Positions 16,781-25,345 of a stretch of DNA of 36,728 bases are shown here, piece after piece. The DNA lies in assembly GCA_012837715.1 (NCBI GenBank), contig DUQR01000005.1, positions 1-36,728 on the forward strand, read 5' to 3'. Source of the DNA: Bacillota bacterium (GTDB lineage: Bacteria > Bacillota > UBA4882 > UBA10575). Position numbers and translations under genes: made by a program. The notes beneath the pieces were generated by a model that saw nothing but the letters and a program-made list of their open reading frames with translations, did not search any database and was not told the origin of the DNA. Every line of letters begins with the position of its first letter. Positions within the stretch are counted from its first letter, which is position 1.

Positions 16781-18015
16781 GATGGTCAGCCTTAGCCTGG
16801 AAAAATCTCTCCGGTGGTTGGCGGCGGGCTTTAAGTGTGGGCAGTTTTACTTTCTTGGCCGGTTTTTTCATGGTCTGTTTCATCTGTTTTATTGACTCGG
16901 TCAAAACCAACATGGAAACGGCTGTGATCAATGCTTTATCCGGTGAAATTCGGCTGGCGCCGATGGGCGCGGAAGAGGAAGACATTTTTTCGCTGAGCGG
17001 CAGTTGGGAAGATACCAAGTATTTAACAAAAGAGCAGATTAACAGTGCAGAGCGGATCCTAAAGGAAAAGATTAATTCGGTAGAAACGGTTAAAAGAGTT
17101 CGCCATAATGTCCTTTTGATCTCCGATACCAGTGAAACCGGCGGAATGATCTTAGGAATAGAACCGCACGCGACCGCTTACCGGAAGGTCCTGTCTTTAA
17201 GCGCCGGCCGGTACATCGAAAATGATTATGAAGTGATTCTCACGGAAACCCAAGCGGAAGCCCTCGAGGTCGGAGTCGGAGACGTCCTCGGAGTTTTGGC
17301 GCAAACAAAAGCGGGCTACAATGTGGATAACGCTTTAACGGTGGTCGGAATTGGCAGTGTTGATCTGCTTAATCTGTTTGGCTACAACGTGGCCTATACG
17401 GACCTGCGCAGCGCCGGTGAATTAATGGGCTTGGCCGAAGGTGAAGCCACCGACGTCATTCTTTACACCGGTGACCCTCAACAGATCACGGAAGTTAAAA
17501 CCCTCTTGGCTACCGCCTTAACCGGTCAGCAAGTGGCCGTCACCACCTGGCGCCAAACCGGCGGCTTTATCATGGGCGGCCTCCACTTTTTATCTATTCT
17601 TTATTACAGTTTTACTGTAATCCTCCTTTTTATCATCGGTGTTTTGCTGATCAATATTATCTCCATGATCCTGCTGGAGAGGCGAGAAGAGATCGGAACC
17701 CTCCGCGCAATCGGATTCGGTCGGTGGCGGATTGCCTGGCTTTTTCTCCTGGAAATCGCCCTGCTGACCGCTTTCTTTTGCCTGCTGGGAGTGGGGGCCG
17801 GTTCCGGTCTGGTGTTATTTTTAGGGAGGAAAACCCTGGAAGTTCCGCCCCCCATCAATTATTTGACCGGTAAATCTTTCCGTCTAATCTATAACCCGGT
17901 CCGGGTACTGCCGGTCATTGGAATCATTTGTGGCGTGACGCTGGCGGTTGCCTTTTTCCCGGTCTGCCGCGCCGCCAAAGTCAAACCCGTAGAATTACTC
18001 CAGGAAAAGAACTAA
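16777..18015 (+). CDS. FtsX-like/LolC-type permease, first
   Basis: A 412-residue membrane protein with the MacB/LolC layout. One N-terminal helix (about 15-40) precedes a large extracytoplasmic MacB-like domain of about 220 residues. Three helices follow in the C-terminal third (about 270-298, 318-350, 373-398). The FtsX core includes LLERREEIGTLRAIGFGRWRI, the cytoplasmic coupling segment after the second helix. It is translationally coupled to the ATPase (ATGA). As the LolC/LolE counterpart it would extract lipoprotein or lipid from the outer leaflet of the cytoplasmic membrane and hand it to the LolA-like carrier. Confidence 0.87.
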   Translation: MRWSALAWKNLSGGWRRALSVGSFTFLAGFFMVCFICFIDSVKTNMETAVINALSGEIRLAPMGAEEEDIFSLSGSWEDTKYLTKEQINSAERILKEKINSVETVKRVRHNVLLISDTSETGGMILGIEPHATAYRKVLSLSAGRYIENDYEVILTETQAEALEVGVGDVLGVLAQTKAGYNVDNALTVVGIGSVDLLNLFGYNVAYTDLRSAGELMGLAEGEATDVILYTGDPQQITEVKTLLATALTGQQVAVTTWRQTGGFIMGGLHFLSILYYSFTVILLFIIGVLLINIISMILLERREEIGTLRAIGFGRWRIAWLFLLEIALLTAFFCLLGVGAGSGLVLFLGRKTLEVPPPINYLTGKSFRLIYNPVRVLPVIGIICGVTLAVAFFPVCRAAKVKPVELLQEKN

Positions 18016-18044
18016 GCATTCTTTTCTTCAAGAATATTTTGGAG

Positions 18045-18076
18045 CGCCTCCTCATCCCGATCGGGAAAGGGAGGCG
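18045..18076 (+). promoter_or_regulatory. Stem-loop in the leader of the second FtsX-type gene
   Basis: CGCCTCC (18045-18051) pairs with GGAGGCG (18070-18076), enclosing CCCGATCGGG. It sits in the 76-base gap inside the operon, just before the ribosome-binding site (AAGGAG at 18078-18083). There is no T run, so it is more likely an mRNA-processing or translation-tuning element than a terminator. Confidence 0.4.
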
Positions 18077-18091
18077 AAAGGAGAACACAGA

Positions 18092-19495
18092 ATGGGGATT
18101 ATTCTGAAGATCGCATTCCGTAATATCCGGCAAAACCGGAAACGTTCCTGCTTAATCGGTTTAACCATCTTCATCTCTTCCTTTTTATTATTACTAAGCA
18201 ATGCGACCATGAACGGCATCGAAAAACAGGTTTTACGGGGTTATATTACCCTGCAAGCGGGCGATGTGGCCGTCATCTGGGATAGTTTAAAAGAAGTCAG
18301 CCCGCTGGATCCGGGAAAATTCCTCTATGACTTCAGTTTTTCAGTGGATGATGAGGAGCAGGAAGCGGAAAACCAGCGAGCGATGGCTAAACTAAGGGAT
18401 TATTTAGCCGCCAAAGGGAAGGAGATCAAAGCGGCTTTCCCCACCGTCCGCCGGTACGGGCAATTGGTTTCCCGAGAAAAAATTGATGTTGCCTTCAAAG
18501 CTTACGGGCTGACGCGGGAAAGCCGGGATTTTCTCTTACAAAGCGGCGCGATCCAACCAGTCGCCGGCCAACTACCGGTCGAAGGATACCAAGTTTGTAT
18601 AAGTAAGACCAAGGCCGACGAACATCAGCTCCAAGTTGGCGATTGGGTCACCATCGAAGCGACCACCCCTTATGGGGGGAAAAATGCCATGGACTTTCAG
18701 ATCGGCGGAATCTACGCCAACGCCGCCGGATATGAAAACTGGTATGGATTTATGCCGGAGACCGCCTTTCGGCTCCTCTTTGCTTATGATCCGGATTATT
18801 TTGATCTTGTCCGCATTTATTTAACCGATCGGCAAAAAGCCCCACACTTCGCCCAGGATTTGGACGCCTATCTAACTACCGAAACTTCGGTGCTCCGTGC
18901 GGAATCGTACGCGGAAGCCTCCCCCTTTTTCACCAACAACTCCCGCCTCTTCAAGGCCATGTTCAATGTCTTTATCCTTTTTTTACTGGGGATCATCGCC
19001 ATCGGTCTCCGGGCCACCTTCCGCATGAACCTTTTTGAGCGGATGAAAGAGTTCGGCGCCCTCCGCGCCATTGGCTACAGCCGGTCCCATTGTTTTGGGA
19101 TAATCTTTTGCGAAATCTTCCTCCTCGCCCTGATCACTTTGGGCGTCGCCCTTCTTTGCGCCGGCCCGGTTGTTTATTCCTTGGGGCAAAGTGGGATCTA
19201 TGTGGGCTCCGGGATCGCTTGCTGGGCGGTCGGTGGTGAACGTTTTTATCCTTTTATGCGGTTAACCGATCTACTCTTCACCACCATTATAATCTTCCTC
19301 TTTTCGCTTTCGGCTTCCCTCCAGCCGGCATTATCCCTTTGCTACCAGAAGATCACTGATCTCCTGGCCAAAAGACAGCGGCGGCTTTTTCTCCCGGCTG
19401 CCCTCTGGCGTAATTTTCGCACTCATGTAGGACTAAGGCCTGACCTAAACGGAAGGGAAGGAAATCTACGGAAAGGAAAGGGATGCAATGCGTAA
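18092..19495 (+). CDS. FtsX-like/LolE-type permease, second
   Basis: A 467-residue partner of the previous permease with the same topology: N-terminal helix at about 20-40, a large external domain, then three C-terminal helices starting near 290. The conserved coupling segment reads LFERMKEFGALRAIGYSRSH. It carries an unusually long, basic cytoplasmic tail of about 45 residues after the last helix (from about KITDLLAKRQRRL). Its 3' end overlaps the beta-barrel gene by eight bases. It probably forms a heterodimer with the first FtsX-type protein. Confidence 0.86.
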   Translation: MGIILKIAFRNIRQNRKRSCLIGLTIFISSFLLLLSNATMNGIEKQVLRGYITLQAGDVAVIWDSLKEVSPLDPGKFLYDFSFSVDDEEQEAENQRAMAKLRDYLAAKGKEIKAAFPTVRRYGQLVSREKIDVAFKAYGLTRESRDFLLQSGAIQPVAGQLPVEGYQVCISKTKADEHQLQVGDWVTIEATTPYGGKNAMDFQIGGIYANAAGYENWYGFMPETAFRLLFAYDPDYFDLVRIYLTDRQKAPHFAQDLDAYLTTETSVLRAESYAEASPFFTNNSRLFKAMFNVFILFLLGIIAIGLRATFRMNLFERMKEFGALRAIGYSRSHCFGIIFCEIFLLALITLGVALLCAGPVVYSLGQSGIYVGSGIACWAVGGERFYPFMRLTDLLFTTIIIFLFSLSASLQPALSLCYQKITDLLAKRQRRLFLPAALWRNFRTHVGLRPDLNGREGNLRKGKGCNA

Positions 19496-20636
19496 GATCT
19501 TAATCCTCTTTTTTTCCTTATTAATCATGTTCAGCGGCGCCGCCCCGGCTTTAGCGATAAATCTGGACCTTTACGGGTCGGTAGCGGCCTATCATGAATA
19601 TAGGCGTTTACACGAAGGAACAAAAGTATTTGATGACTACTTATTAATCAACACCAAGGCACGCACCACCGGAAACACGGCAACCTTTGCCTATTTGGAT
19701 CTGGACTGGCGGTTTGCGGCTGTTTTTTCTTCGCAAACCAGTACCAAAGAAACGTCAGCCCCGGCAGTGAATGAAGCCTACCTGAACATCCCCCTCCGCG
19801 CTCATTTTGTGCTTACCGCCGGCAAGAAACGCTTCCCGCCGGGAGTAGGATTTGCCTATAACCCGGTGGACTTCATCGATGCGCCCGCAAGTCCCTTCCG
19901 GCCCGAATTAAAACAGGGAGTGTACAGTTGGGGGCTGAGCATCTTTCAGCCCGGCTATGCCCTGGATACCCTGCTGGTCCTCGCCGATCATCCGGAAAAC
20001 TACAGTTACGCCTGGAAATTATCTACTTTTTCGTTCCTGGCCCAGACCGATCTCAACTTTCTTGGCCTTTATAACAAAGCGGACGGAATAAGCCTCGGCC
20101 TCTCCGTAGAGAGTACCCCTTTTTCCACCCCGTTCTGGCAGGATCTGGCCTTCTATAGCGAAGTGGGACTGGCCCAGTCCTCCCTTTTCCGGCCTAAACT
20201 CGACGGAGGCAACTTCTATTCCCAATGGCTAACCGGTATCCGTTACATCCACCCGGCCACCGAAACCTCCGCCATCGTCGAATACTACTTCTTATCCGAC
20301 GGGCTTAACCCCCAGGAACGGAAAGAAATACTCCAAAGCCAGCGGGCGCTAAACCTCCCCGGCCGCTCGGCCCGGCACAATCTCCTCCTCCATCTCCAAC
20401 GGACCGCCGTGACCAGAAATAAACACCCCTTTACCGACAGCCTATCTTTCAGTATCCTCACCTTGTGTAATTTGGAGGATCAAAGCAAACTGCTCACCGC
20501 CGCCGTCACCAGTGGGATAATTAATAATACCCCCATTTCCCTGGAAGGCACCTGGTATCTGGGGGATGAAGCTACGGAATACGGCTCCCTGCCCATCAAA
20601 CAAACCTACCGCCTGGCAGTGAGTCTCGATTTTTAG
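19488..20636 (+). CDS. Putative outer-membrane beta-barrel protein
   Basis: A 382-residue protein with a clean signal peptide (cleavage ALA-IN after residue 23). It is followed by repeated amphipathic strands rich in alternating aromatic and small residues, and it ends in YRLAVSLDF, a C-terminal Phe that is the usual beta-barrel assembly signal. The segment AYNPVDFIDAPASPF followed by KQGVYSWGLSIF is like strand-loop patterns of porin-type proteins that accompany LolA-like/ABC operons in other diderms. It overlaps the upstream permease gene by eight bases. I infer an outer-membrane terminus for the export pathway. No specific named family was recognised. Confidence 0.7.
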   Translation: MRKILILFFSLLIMFSGAAPALAINLDLYGSVAAYHEYRRLHEGTKVFDDYLLINTKARTTGNTATFAYLDLDWRFAAVFSSQTSTKETSAPAVNEAYLNIPLRAHFVLTAGKKRFPPGVGFAYNPVDFIDAPASPFRPELKQGVYSWGLSIFQPGYALDTLLVLADHPENYSYAWKLSTFSFLAQTDLNFLGLYNKADGISLGLSVESTPFSTPFWQDLAFYSEVGLAQSSLFRPKLDGGNFYSQWLTGIRYIHPATETSAIVEYYFLSDGLNPQERKEILQSQRALNLPGRSARHNLLLHLQRTAVTRNKHPFTDSLSFSILTLCNLEDQSKLLTAAVTSGIINNTPISLEGTWYLGDEATEYGSLPIKQTYRLAVSLDF

Positions 20637-20749
20637 CTGGGTAGGATTTTCATTAAGCAATCAATAACCGTATTCCAAATGACAGCCCACTACCCCAAAC
20701 TCCACGGTATGAGGAGGACCTTCCCAACTAAAAATTCTTTATCAAATCA

Positions 20750-20783
20750 TGACAGACAGTTGTCAACTTATGAACTATATAAT
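20750..20783 (+). promoter_or_regulatory. Promoter with TGACA-N6-TGTCA operator (zinc-ribbon gene)
   Basis: The perfect palindrome TGACA-GACAGT-TGTCA lies at 20750-20765 and TATAAT at 20778-20783. The palindrome covers the -35 position and no good -35 exists otherwise. The same motif recurs at the same distance from the -10 before the neighbouring WYL regulator gene, so that regulator is the likely ligand. Confidence 0.6.
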
Positions 20784-20814
20784 GCAATTAACCAAAGAAA
20801 AAGGAGGATTAACC

Positions 20815-21081
20815 ATGACCGGACAGAAATTTTGTCAAAGCTGCGCGATGCCCCTAACGGAAGAATCCCAGTTCGGCACGAACGCCGACGGCAGTAAAAA
20901 TGAGGATTACTGCATCTATTGCTATAAGGACGGCGCCTTCACTGCCGAGTCAACCATGGAGGAGATGATCGAATTCTGCATCCCCCACGTACTGGAGGCA
21001 GGGGTCTATCCCGATGCCGACGCAGCCCGGGCAGCAATGGGCGAATACTTCCCCAAACTAAAACGCTGGCAGAAAAGTTAA
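20815..21081 (+). CDS. Small putative zinc-ribbon protein
   Basis: An 88-residue protein; the ATG at 20815 is chosen because AAGGAGG ends nine bases before it. Two Cys pairs, CQSC (7-10) and CIYC (about 33-36), flank the very conserved GTNADGSKNEDY stretch of the putative zinc-ribbon family (Zn_ribbon_2-like). A helical C-terminus follows. It is cytoplasmic and has no known reaction. It shares a promoter motif with the WYL regulator next door and has its own terminator, suggesting co-regulation. Confidence 0.85.
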   Translation: MTGQKFCQSCAMPLTEESQFGTNADGSKNEDYCIYCYKDGAFTAESTMEEMIEFCIPHVLEAGVYPDADAARAAMGEYFPKLKRWQKS

Positions 21082-21143
21082 TTCCGTATTGCTCTTTTTT
21101 GTTCTGTTTTACTCCCCAGAGTAGCCTGCCATGGGTACATTTT

Positions 21144-21166
21144 CCCCCGCCGCGGGGGATTTTTTA
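21144..21166 (+). terminator. Intrinsic terminator after the zinc-ribbon gene
   Basis: CCCCCG (21144-21149) pairs with CGGGGG (21153-21158) across a 3-base loop, followed by ATTTTTTA. It separates the zinc-ribbon gene from the regulator's own promoter ten bases further on. Confidence 0.8.
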
Positions 21167-21176
21167 TAGCTAAATA

Positions 21177-21209
21177 TGACATAATTTTGTCTTTTTTTTA
21201 TGGTATAGT
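21177..21209 (+). promoter_or_regulatory. Promoter with TGACA-N6-TGTCT operator (WYL gene)
   Basis: TGACA-TAATTT-TGTCT lies at 21177-21192 (4 of 5 arm positions palindromic) and TATAGT at 21204-21209. The gap from motif to -10 is 11 bases, against 12 at the zinc-ribbon promoter. This fits autoregulation by the WYL protein. Confidence 0.55.
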
Positions 21210-21267
21210 ATTGGTATCAGCTTGGTTTTTACCCATAAAACATCCACAGGAAAGGTCTGGTCCGACC

Positions 21268-22167
21268 ATGCAGATCGATCGGATGCTCCGGATCGTCTTT
21301 ATTTTGCTAAATAAAAAAAAGGTGACCGCCAGTGAATTAGCTACCGAGTTTGAAGTATCGCCCCGTACCATCTACCGTGACCTTGATGCCTTAAGCCAAG
21401 CCGGCATCCCCGTCTATACTTGTCAAGGCCGGAACGGCGGCATCAAACTGCTCGACAACTATGTCTTGAACAAGTCGCTCCTTTCCCAAGCGGAGCAAAA
21501 TCAGATCCTAGCAGCGCTCTCCGGATTAAACGCTGTCCATTATCCTGAAGCGGAGAAAGCGCTTACGAAATTAAGCGCCCTTTTTGGCAAAGAAACAATG
21601 GACTGGATTGTAGTGGATTTTTCCGATTGGGGTCCGTCCAAGCAAGAGACCTTGGCCCAGATTAAAGAGGCGATCATCAACCGGCGACTGATCTCTTTTA
21701 CCTATTATAATTCCTACGGCGAAAAAACCATCCGCACCGTTGAACCCTTACAATTATGGTTCAAAAGCAGGGCTTGGTACCTCCGGGCCTTTTGCCGGAA
21801 TAAACAGAGCCAGCGTCTTTTCAAGCTCAACCGGATCAAAAACATCCGTCTGCTTCCGGAAGAGTTTACGCGCCAACCGAAAAAGGAAGACCCGCCCCTG
21901 CCGGATTTCGAAGCTCAAAATCCCGGGGTCGAGATTACCATGAAAATCCATTCTAGTCAAGCCTACCGGGTTTATGACGAGTTTGATGAAGCCCAGATCA
22001 CTTCGCACGCGGATGGCAGTTTCACGGTCCGTTTCTCTTACCCCGAAGATGAGTGGGTATATGGCTTTATCCTCTCCTTCGGTATGTACGCCGAAGTGAT
22101 CAAACCGCTCCAGATCAGGGAAATCATTAAAGAACGCCTCCAAAAAACTTTGGCCTTCTACGAATAA
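21268..22167 (+). CDS. WYL-domain (YafY-type) transcriptional regulator
   Basis: A 299-residue regulator; the start is ATG 21268, where the helix-turn-helix begins (MQIDRMLRIVFILL). A longer in-frame reading would run through the promoter. The N-terminal HTH_11/DeoR-like domain (about 1-58) contains SPRTIYRDLDALSQAGIPVY. The WYL domain (about 135-225) shows the name-giving Trp-Tyr-Leu at 170-172, and a WCX C-terminal extension follows to about 299. Such proteins sense ligands, sometimes nucleic acids, through the WYL domain. Probable targets are its own promoter and the zinc-ribbon gene. Confidence 0.9.
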   Translation: MQIDRMLRIVFILLNKKKVTASELATEFEVSPRTIYRDLDALSQAGIPVYTCQGRNGGIKLLDNYVLNKSLLSQAEQNQILAALSGLNAVHYPEAEKALTKLSALFGKETMDWIVVDFSDWGPSKQETLAQIKEAIINRRLISFTYYNSYGEKTIRTVEPLQLWFKSRAWYLRAFCRNKQSQRLFKLNRIKNIRLLPEEFTRQPKKEDPPLPDFEAQNPGVEITMKIHSSQAYRVYDEFDEAQITSHADGSFTVRFSYPEDEWVYGFILSFGMYAEVIKPLQIREIIKERLQKTLAFYE

Positions 22168-22170
22168 AGG

Positions 22171-22192
22171 GCGCCCGCGCCCGCGCCCCCCG
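22171..22192. repeat. Short GCGCCC simple repeat between convergent genes
   Basis: Three near-tandem GCGCCC/CCGCGCCC units fill the 33-base gap between the convergent WYL and acetyltransferase genes. It is self-complementary with GGGCGC at its left edge and might weakly end transcription, but no T run is present. It also marks the change from the G+C-richer left part to the A+T-richer right part. Confidence 0.4.
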
Positions 22193-22200
22193 GCAGAGAT

Positions 22201-22755
22201 TTAATCTATTGTCCGCACTGCATAGTCACCGTAGATCATAAATGGCCGGCCCAATGGCTGGTACCCATTTTCCTTTAGCGCCATAAGTCTTTCTTTGGCG
22301 GCCGGAAACGCTTTTGTCAGGATCGATTTTACATTAAATAAAGTGTAAAACGAGGCGTTGACGACTTTTAAGATAGCATCAATATATTCCTGCTTTTCAT
22401 ATTCACTCTTTAAATCGATCCTTAAAACACCATAGTGATTAAACTCATCTTCCGCGATCCGGTGGAACATTTCTACGGTTCCGATGATTTCATTGGTCCT
22501 ATTTGCCATTACCGTCCAGCGGACAAAATAACGGTTCCGGTAGGAAAAATCCCAGAATTCGATTGCCTGTTTCATTCTCTCAATCAGCGTATAATGAAAA
22601 TCATCGCCATGGCAATTATCGGAGTTAAAAAAGGGGACTGCCTTTGGGTCCGCGTAGCATTCTAATAATTCTGCCGCGTCCTCCAAAGTTGTCTGTCTTA
22701 AGGTAAGCAGATCGTTTTTATAAACCGGACATTCCTCATACACATCAATCATCAT
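22201..22755 (-). CDS. GNAT-family N-acetyltransferase (RimJ/RimL-like)
   Basis: A 184-residue protein starting at the first of two ATGs (22750-22755), behind CAGGGGG. It resembles RimJ/RimL-type acetyltransferases: LTLRQTTLEDAAELLECYAD at the start, EIIGTVEMFHR (strand 4), then a divergent acetyl-CoA region (RIDLKSEYEKQEYIDAIL in place of the usual R/Q-x-x-G-x-G/A loop), and a tail LMALKENGYQPLGR. The loss of the clear pyrophosphate-binding loop leaves activity in doubt. Target unknown. It begins the long run of minus-strand genes. Confidence 0.75.
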   Translation of the reverse strand: MMIDVYEECPVYKNDLLTLRQTTLEDAAELLECYADPKAVPFFNSDNCHGDDFHYTLIERMKQAIEFWDFSYRNRYFVRWTVMANRTNEIIGTVEMFHRIAEDEFNHYGVLRIDLKSEYEKQEYIDAILKVVNASFYTLFNVKSILTKAFPAAKERLMALKENGYQPLGRPFMIYGDYAVRTID

Positions 22756-22816
22756 TATTCCCCCTGTCTGCAAATTTTCTATCTTTTACAAATGCCGAAA
22801 CAGTACCAACCAAAGG

Positions 22817-23431
22817 CTAGCTTAAGGCCTGTGATATGAATGAAGTGATATTCGCTATACTGTGCATTAATATACTCGGGATTAAACTCCCATTTGCCTT
22901 TTTTTCATTCAGCCAGAATTGTAAATAGCCCGCTAGGCCAGTAGTTATAAAAAAGGTTATGCCAAAAAGATACTTTTGGTAAATAATCATAAAAGGTAAC
23001 CCATGAGGTAAGCCAAAAATGATTGCTTGAGTGATATTACCTGCTAAATAGCCAAACTTGTTGGCGATTCTCTTACCGATCAGGCCGCGGAAAAACAGCT
23101 CTTCAGAAAGGGAGGTTTGAATTACAGCTTTTAACAATATTATAACTATGATGTTAATACTTAAGCCCTGTCCACTTATGGTTTTATCATAGAAGATATC
23201 AGCAGTGATCTCTCCAAAATATTGGAGCAAAATAAGTGGTCCGACCATTACCAAAAAGGATGCTGCCAATAATACAATGCTACTTATAATCCATTCCCTA
23301 TTTTTAGGTAAATATAGTCCGATCCAATTAAAGAAACCATTCTTTTTTTTACAAAAAAGAAGATAGGAAAGCAAAGCTAAGATCAGAACAAAGGAAACTT
23401 GGATTATAGATGATTTCAGCACATCACGCAT
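22817..23431 (-). CDS. CPBP-family intramembrane glutamic protease
   Basis: A 204-residue membrane protein; the ATG at 23431 is used because AGGAGG lies just upstream. It has several hydrophobic helices and the CPBP/Abi signature: SEELFFRG (Glu110-Glu111, Arg115), His143 in GLPHGL, and His190 in MHSIANI. Family members are intramembrane peptidases related to Rce1, in bacteria often tied to bacteriocin self-immunity or envelope stress. It stands alone with its own ribosome-binding site; no bacteriocin gene is adjacent. Two further CPBP remnants lie near 25.1-25.5 kb. Confidence 0.85.
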   Translation of the reverse strand: MRDVLKSSIIQVSFVLILALLSYLLFCKKKNGFFNWIGLYLPKNREWIISSIVLLAASFLVMVGPLILLQYFGEITADIFYDKTISGQGLSINIIVIILLKAVIQTSLSEELFFRGLIGKRIANKFGYLAGNITQAIIFGLPHGLPFMIIYQKYLFGITFFITTGLAGYLQFWLNEKKANGSLIPSILMHSIANITSFISQALS

Positions 23432-23564
23432 GGCTTTTCTCCTCCTATCGTGGGACACCGCCAATTAGGTAAAAAAGTATTTGAAGACCTCATTCCCACC
23501 TTTTCAAGGGTTGTTGGAAGCAGCGAGATATATGTGTAGGCGTGGCGCCTATTGAGCATAATTT

Positions 23565-23775
23565 TTAGACTACTTTGTACATAAACAGAACAATGCTCAC
23601 CATCAGAAAAACCATTTTTCCGTTAAAAATCAGGTGCTGGTGTATGACGGTTTGTCAATAAAGTAAAGCCTGCTAATCCCTTTTCTTTTATATAGCCTTC
23701 AACCGCATTGAGAAGCGCGGTTCCGTAACCCTGCCGCTGTAATCCGGGTGATACGAAGCCTTCGTCTAATTTTCA
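23565..23775 (-). pseudogene. GNAT acetyltransferase remnant
   Basis: The minus strand encodes a recognisable acetyl-CoA-binding half of a GNAT protein: VSPGLQRQGYGTALLNAVEG, then GLAGFTLLTNRHTPAPDF, a TAA stop (23623-23625) where a Tyr codon is expected, and RKNGF. Further stops break the sequence upstream of the KLDEGF segment, and no start codon remains. It is the only content seen in the 400 bases between the CPBP gene and the next gene. This is decay of a once normal toxin- or drug-acetyltransferase-like gene. Confidence 0.7.
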
Positions 23776-23829
23776 TCTGGATTTTTGATAAGCGATTGAC
23801 ATAGCCAGTCTGTTATCGGAAACAGAAGA

Positions 23830-25011
23830 TCACCTAAACTTTTTAAAACGCTTTTGTATGTTGGCATCATTTTTTATACCCTCTATTAAATCTGCAACTG
23901 TTCTATTAAAATTTTTATTATTTGGATTTGTACTTTGATGAATTGCTTCTATCCTATTTTCTTCATTAATGAAGCCAGGGGCTACTTCAACACCCCGATA
24001 CTCAGATAATGGTTTCATATAAATATACCCGTCACAATAAATACTTAAATTGAAATCATTATAGCCATGCTGCCAGAAGCTGGAGTTACCTGGCAGGTTC
24101 TCAAAAGGAGTGCCATTTACATCAAAGCCTACCGGTTTATATTTTTCATCCATATTGAGCATTAATGAATCAATTATTCCCTCTACAGGATATACGAATT
24201 CAGATAAATCATCTCTACTGGGCCAAGGTGAATGCAGAAAGATTGTCAGACACTTTTCGCCAATTTTCTCATAAATAATATTCCCCATTCTATCGTTAAA
24301 AAGTCCGACTAATTGTTGATCATTATCATGATAAAAATAAGGTTGCTTATATTTTGTATAGCCATGATTTATCCCGCAATAGATTAAAGCTTTTTCCCCT
24401 TTATCAATAAATTCTTCAATTATAACCTCTGCCATAAATTGGTCTCCTGGTCCGTCTTTCATTATTTTTCCCATTATTTCTGGGTTGTTTCTATCTTCCT
24501 CGGTCTTTAGATATCGCCAATCTTGTTTTGAATTTAAACCGACGATTCTAAACTTTTTTACGCCTTCTGGGATCTTCTGGTTTAATTCCCAGGCATCTTT
24601 GTATATATCGATGTATTCTTGATAACCCCAATAGGGCCAAAAGTTAAACTGTATTGCATATGCTAAGGACTGATCATATTCATCTGCAGTTATAAGCAGA
24701 TCTATTTTGTCTTGATCTTCGTAACAAGCAAACTCAATTCCAAGATTATATATACCATTTTTGTATAATAAAGGAATTAAATCATGAACAAGTTCAACAT
24801 CATGTTTAATTCTATGGTACTCGCCTAAAAAGATAATGTCATGATCCATAAACTTATCAATAATATACTCTTCAGGAGTTTTATAATGTTCAATTATATA
24901 TGCTTCCAATTCAGCCCTCATACTCTGGTCAATAATAGGTAAGGCCAGCTTTTTTTGCGGATAAAATACTAATAATATAATCCCCGCTAATATGGACACA
25001 CCTAAAACCAT
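23830..25011 (-). CDS. Membrane-anchored Tiki/ChaN/EreA-superfamily-like protein
   Basis: A 393-residue protein with an N-terminal membrane anchor or signal (VLGVSILAGIILLVFY). The rest shows the spaced GExH-type motifs of the haem-binding ChaN / erythromycin-esterase-like / Tiki superfamily: GEYHRIKHD (63-71), LGIEFACYEDQ (near 89-99) and CGINHGYTKY (near 218-227). The family holds hydrolases and haem-binding lipoproteins, so no substrate can be named. The ATG at 25011 has no ribosome-binding site. An ATT codon at 25027-25029 lies six bases after a nine-G run and would add KKLIS, giving a better signal-peptide start. Confidence 0.55.
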   Translation of the reverse strand: MVLGVSILAGIILLVFYPQKKLALPIIDQSMRAELEAYIIEHYKTPEEYIIDKFMDHDIIFLGEYHRIKHDVELVHDLIPLLYKNGIYNLGIEFACYEDQDKIDLLITADEYDQSLAYAIQFNFWPYWGYQEYIDIYKDAWELNQKIPEGVKKFRIVGLNSKQDWRYLKTEEDRNNPEIMGKIMKDGPGDQFMAEVIIEEFIDKGEKALIYCGINHGYTKYKQPYFYHDNDQQLVGLFNDRMGNIIYEKIGEKCLTIFLHSPWPSRDDLSEFVYPVEGIIDSLMLNMDEKYKPVGFDVNGTPFENLPGNSSFWQHGYNDFNLSIYCDGYIYMKPLSEYRGVEVAPGFINEENRIEAIHQSTNPNNKNFNRTVADLIEGIKNDANIQKRFKKFR

Positions 25012-25094
25012 AGAGATTAGCTTCTTAATCGTAATCCCCCCCCTTTAATCAACATCAACACTCCCATTTTTGTCCGGGCGGAAGCGCTTACAAC

Positions 25095-25338
25095 CTACCC
25101 TAGGTTTTTGTCGCGCCTTTTGGCATAACAGCTCTCCATCAACACAAAGTTGAGAATCAAAACCATTGCCATCACAATATAAAAGGGTATTCCTTCCGGG
25201 ATATCTAATACGGACGCAAAATAATTAAAGGAAATATGGAAACCAATGCTTGTCCAGATTGCTCCGGTAATTTTATACAAATATCCTAAATATAATCCCA
25301 GTAAAAAAGCAAAGAAAAATAAGATAAACGTATTATAT
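25095..25338 (-). pseudogene. CPBP protease C-terminal remnant (second type)
   Basis: The frame reads ILFFFAFLLGLYLGYLYKIT, then GAIWTSIGFHISFNYFASVL, matching the third and fourth conserved blocks of CPBP proteases (the FHxxxN-like motif), and ends in a charged tail. The block with the catalytic EExxxR is missing, and the upstream end runs into another CPBP remnant in a different frame. A 61-codon piece from an internal ATG is the only apparent ORF. It is interpreted as debris. Confidence 0.6.
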
Positions 25339-25345
25339 GAGGGGT

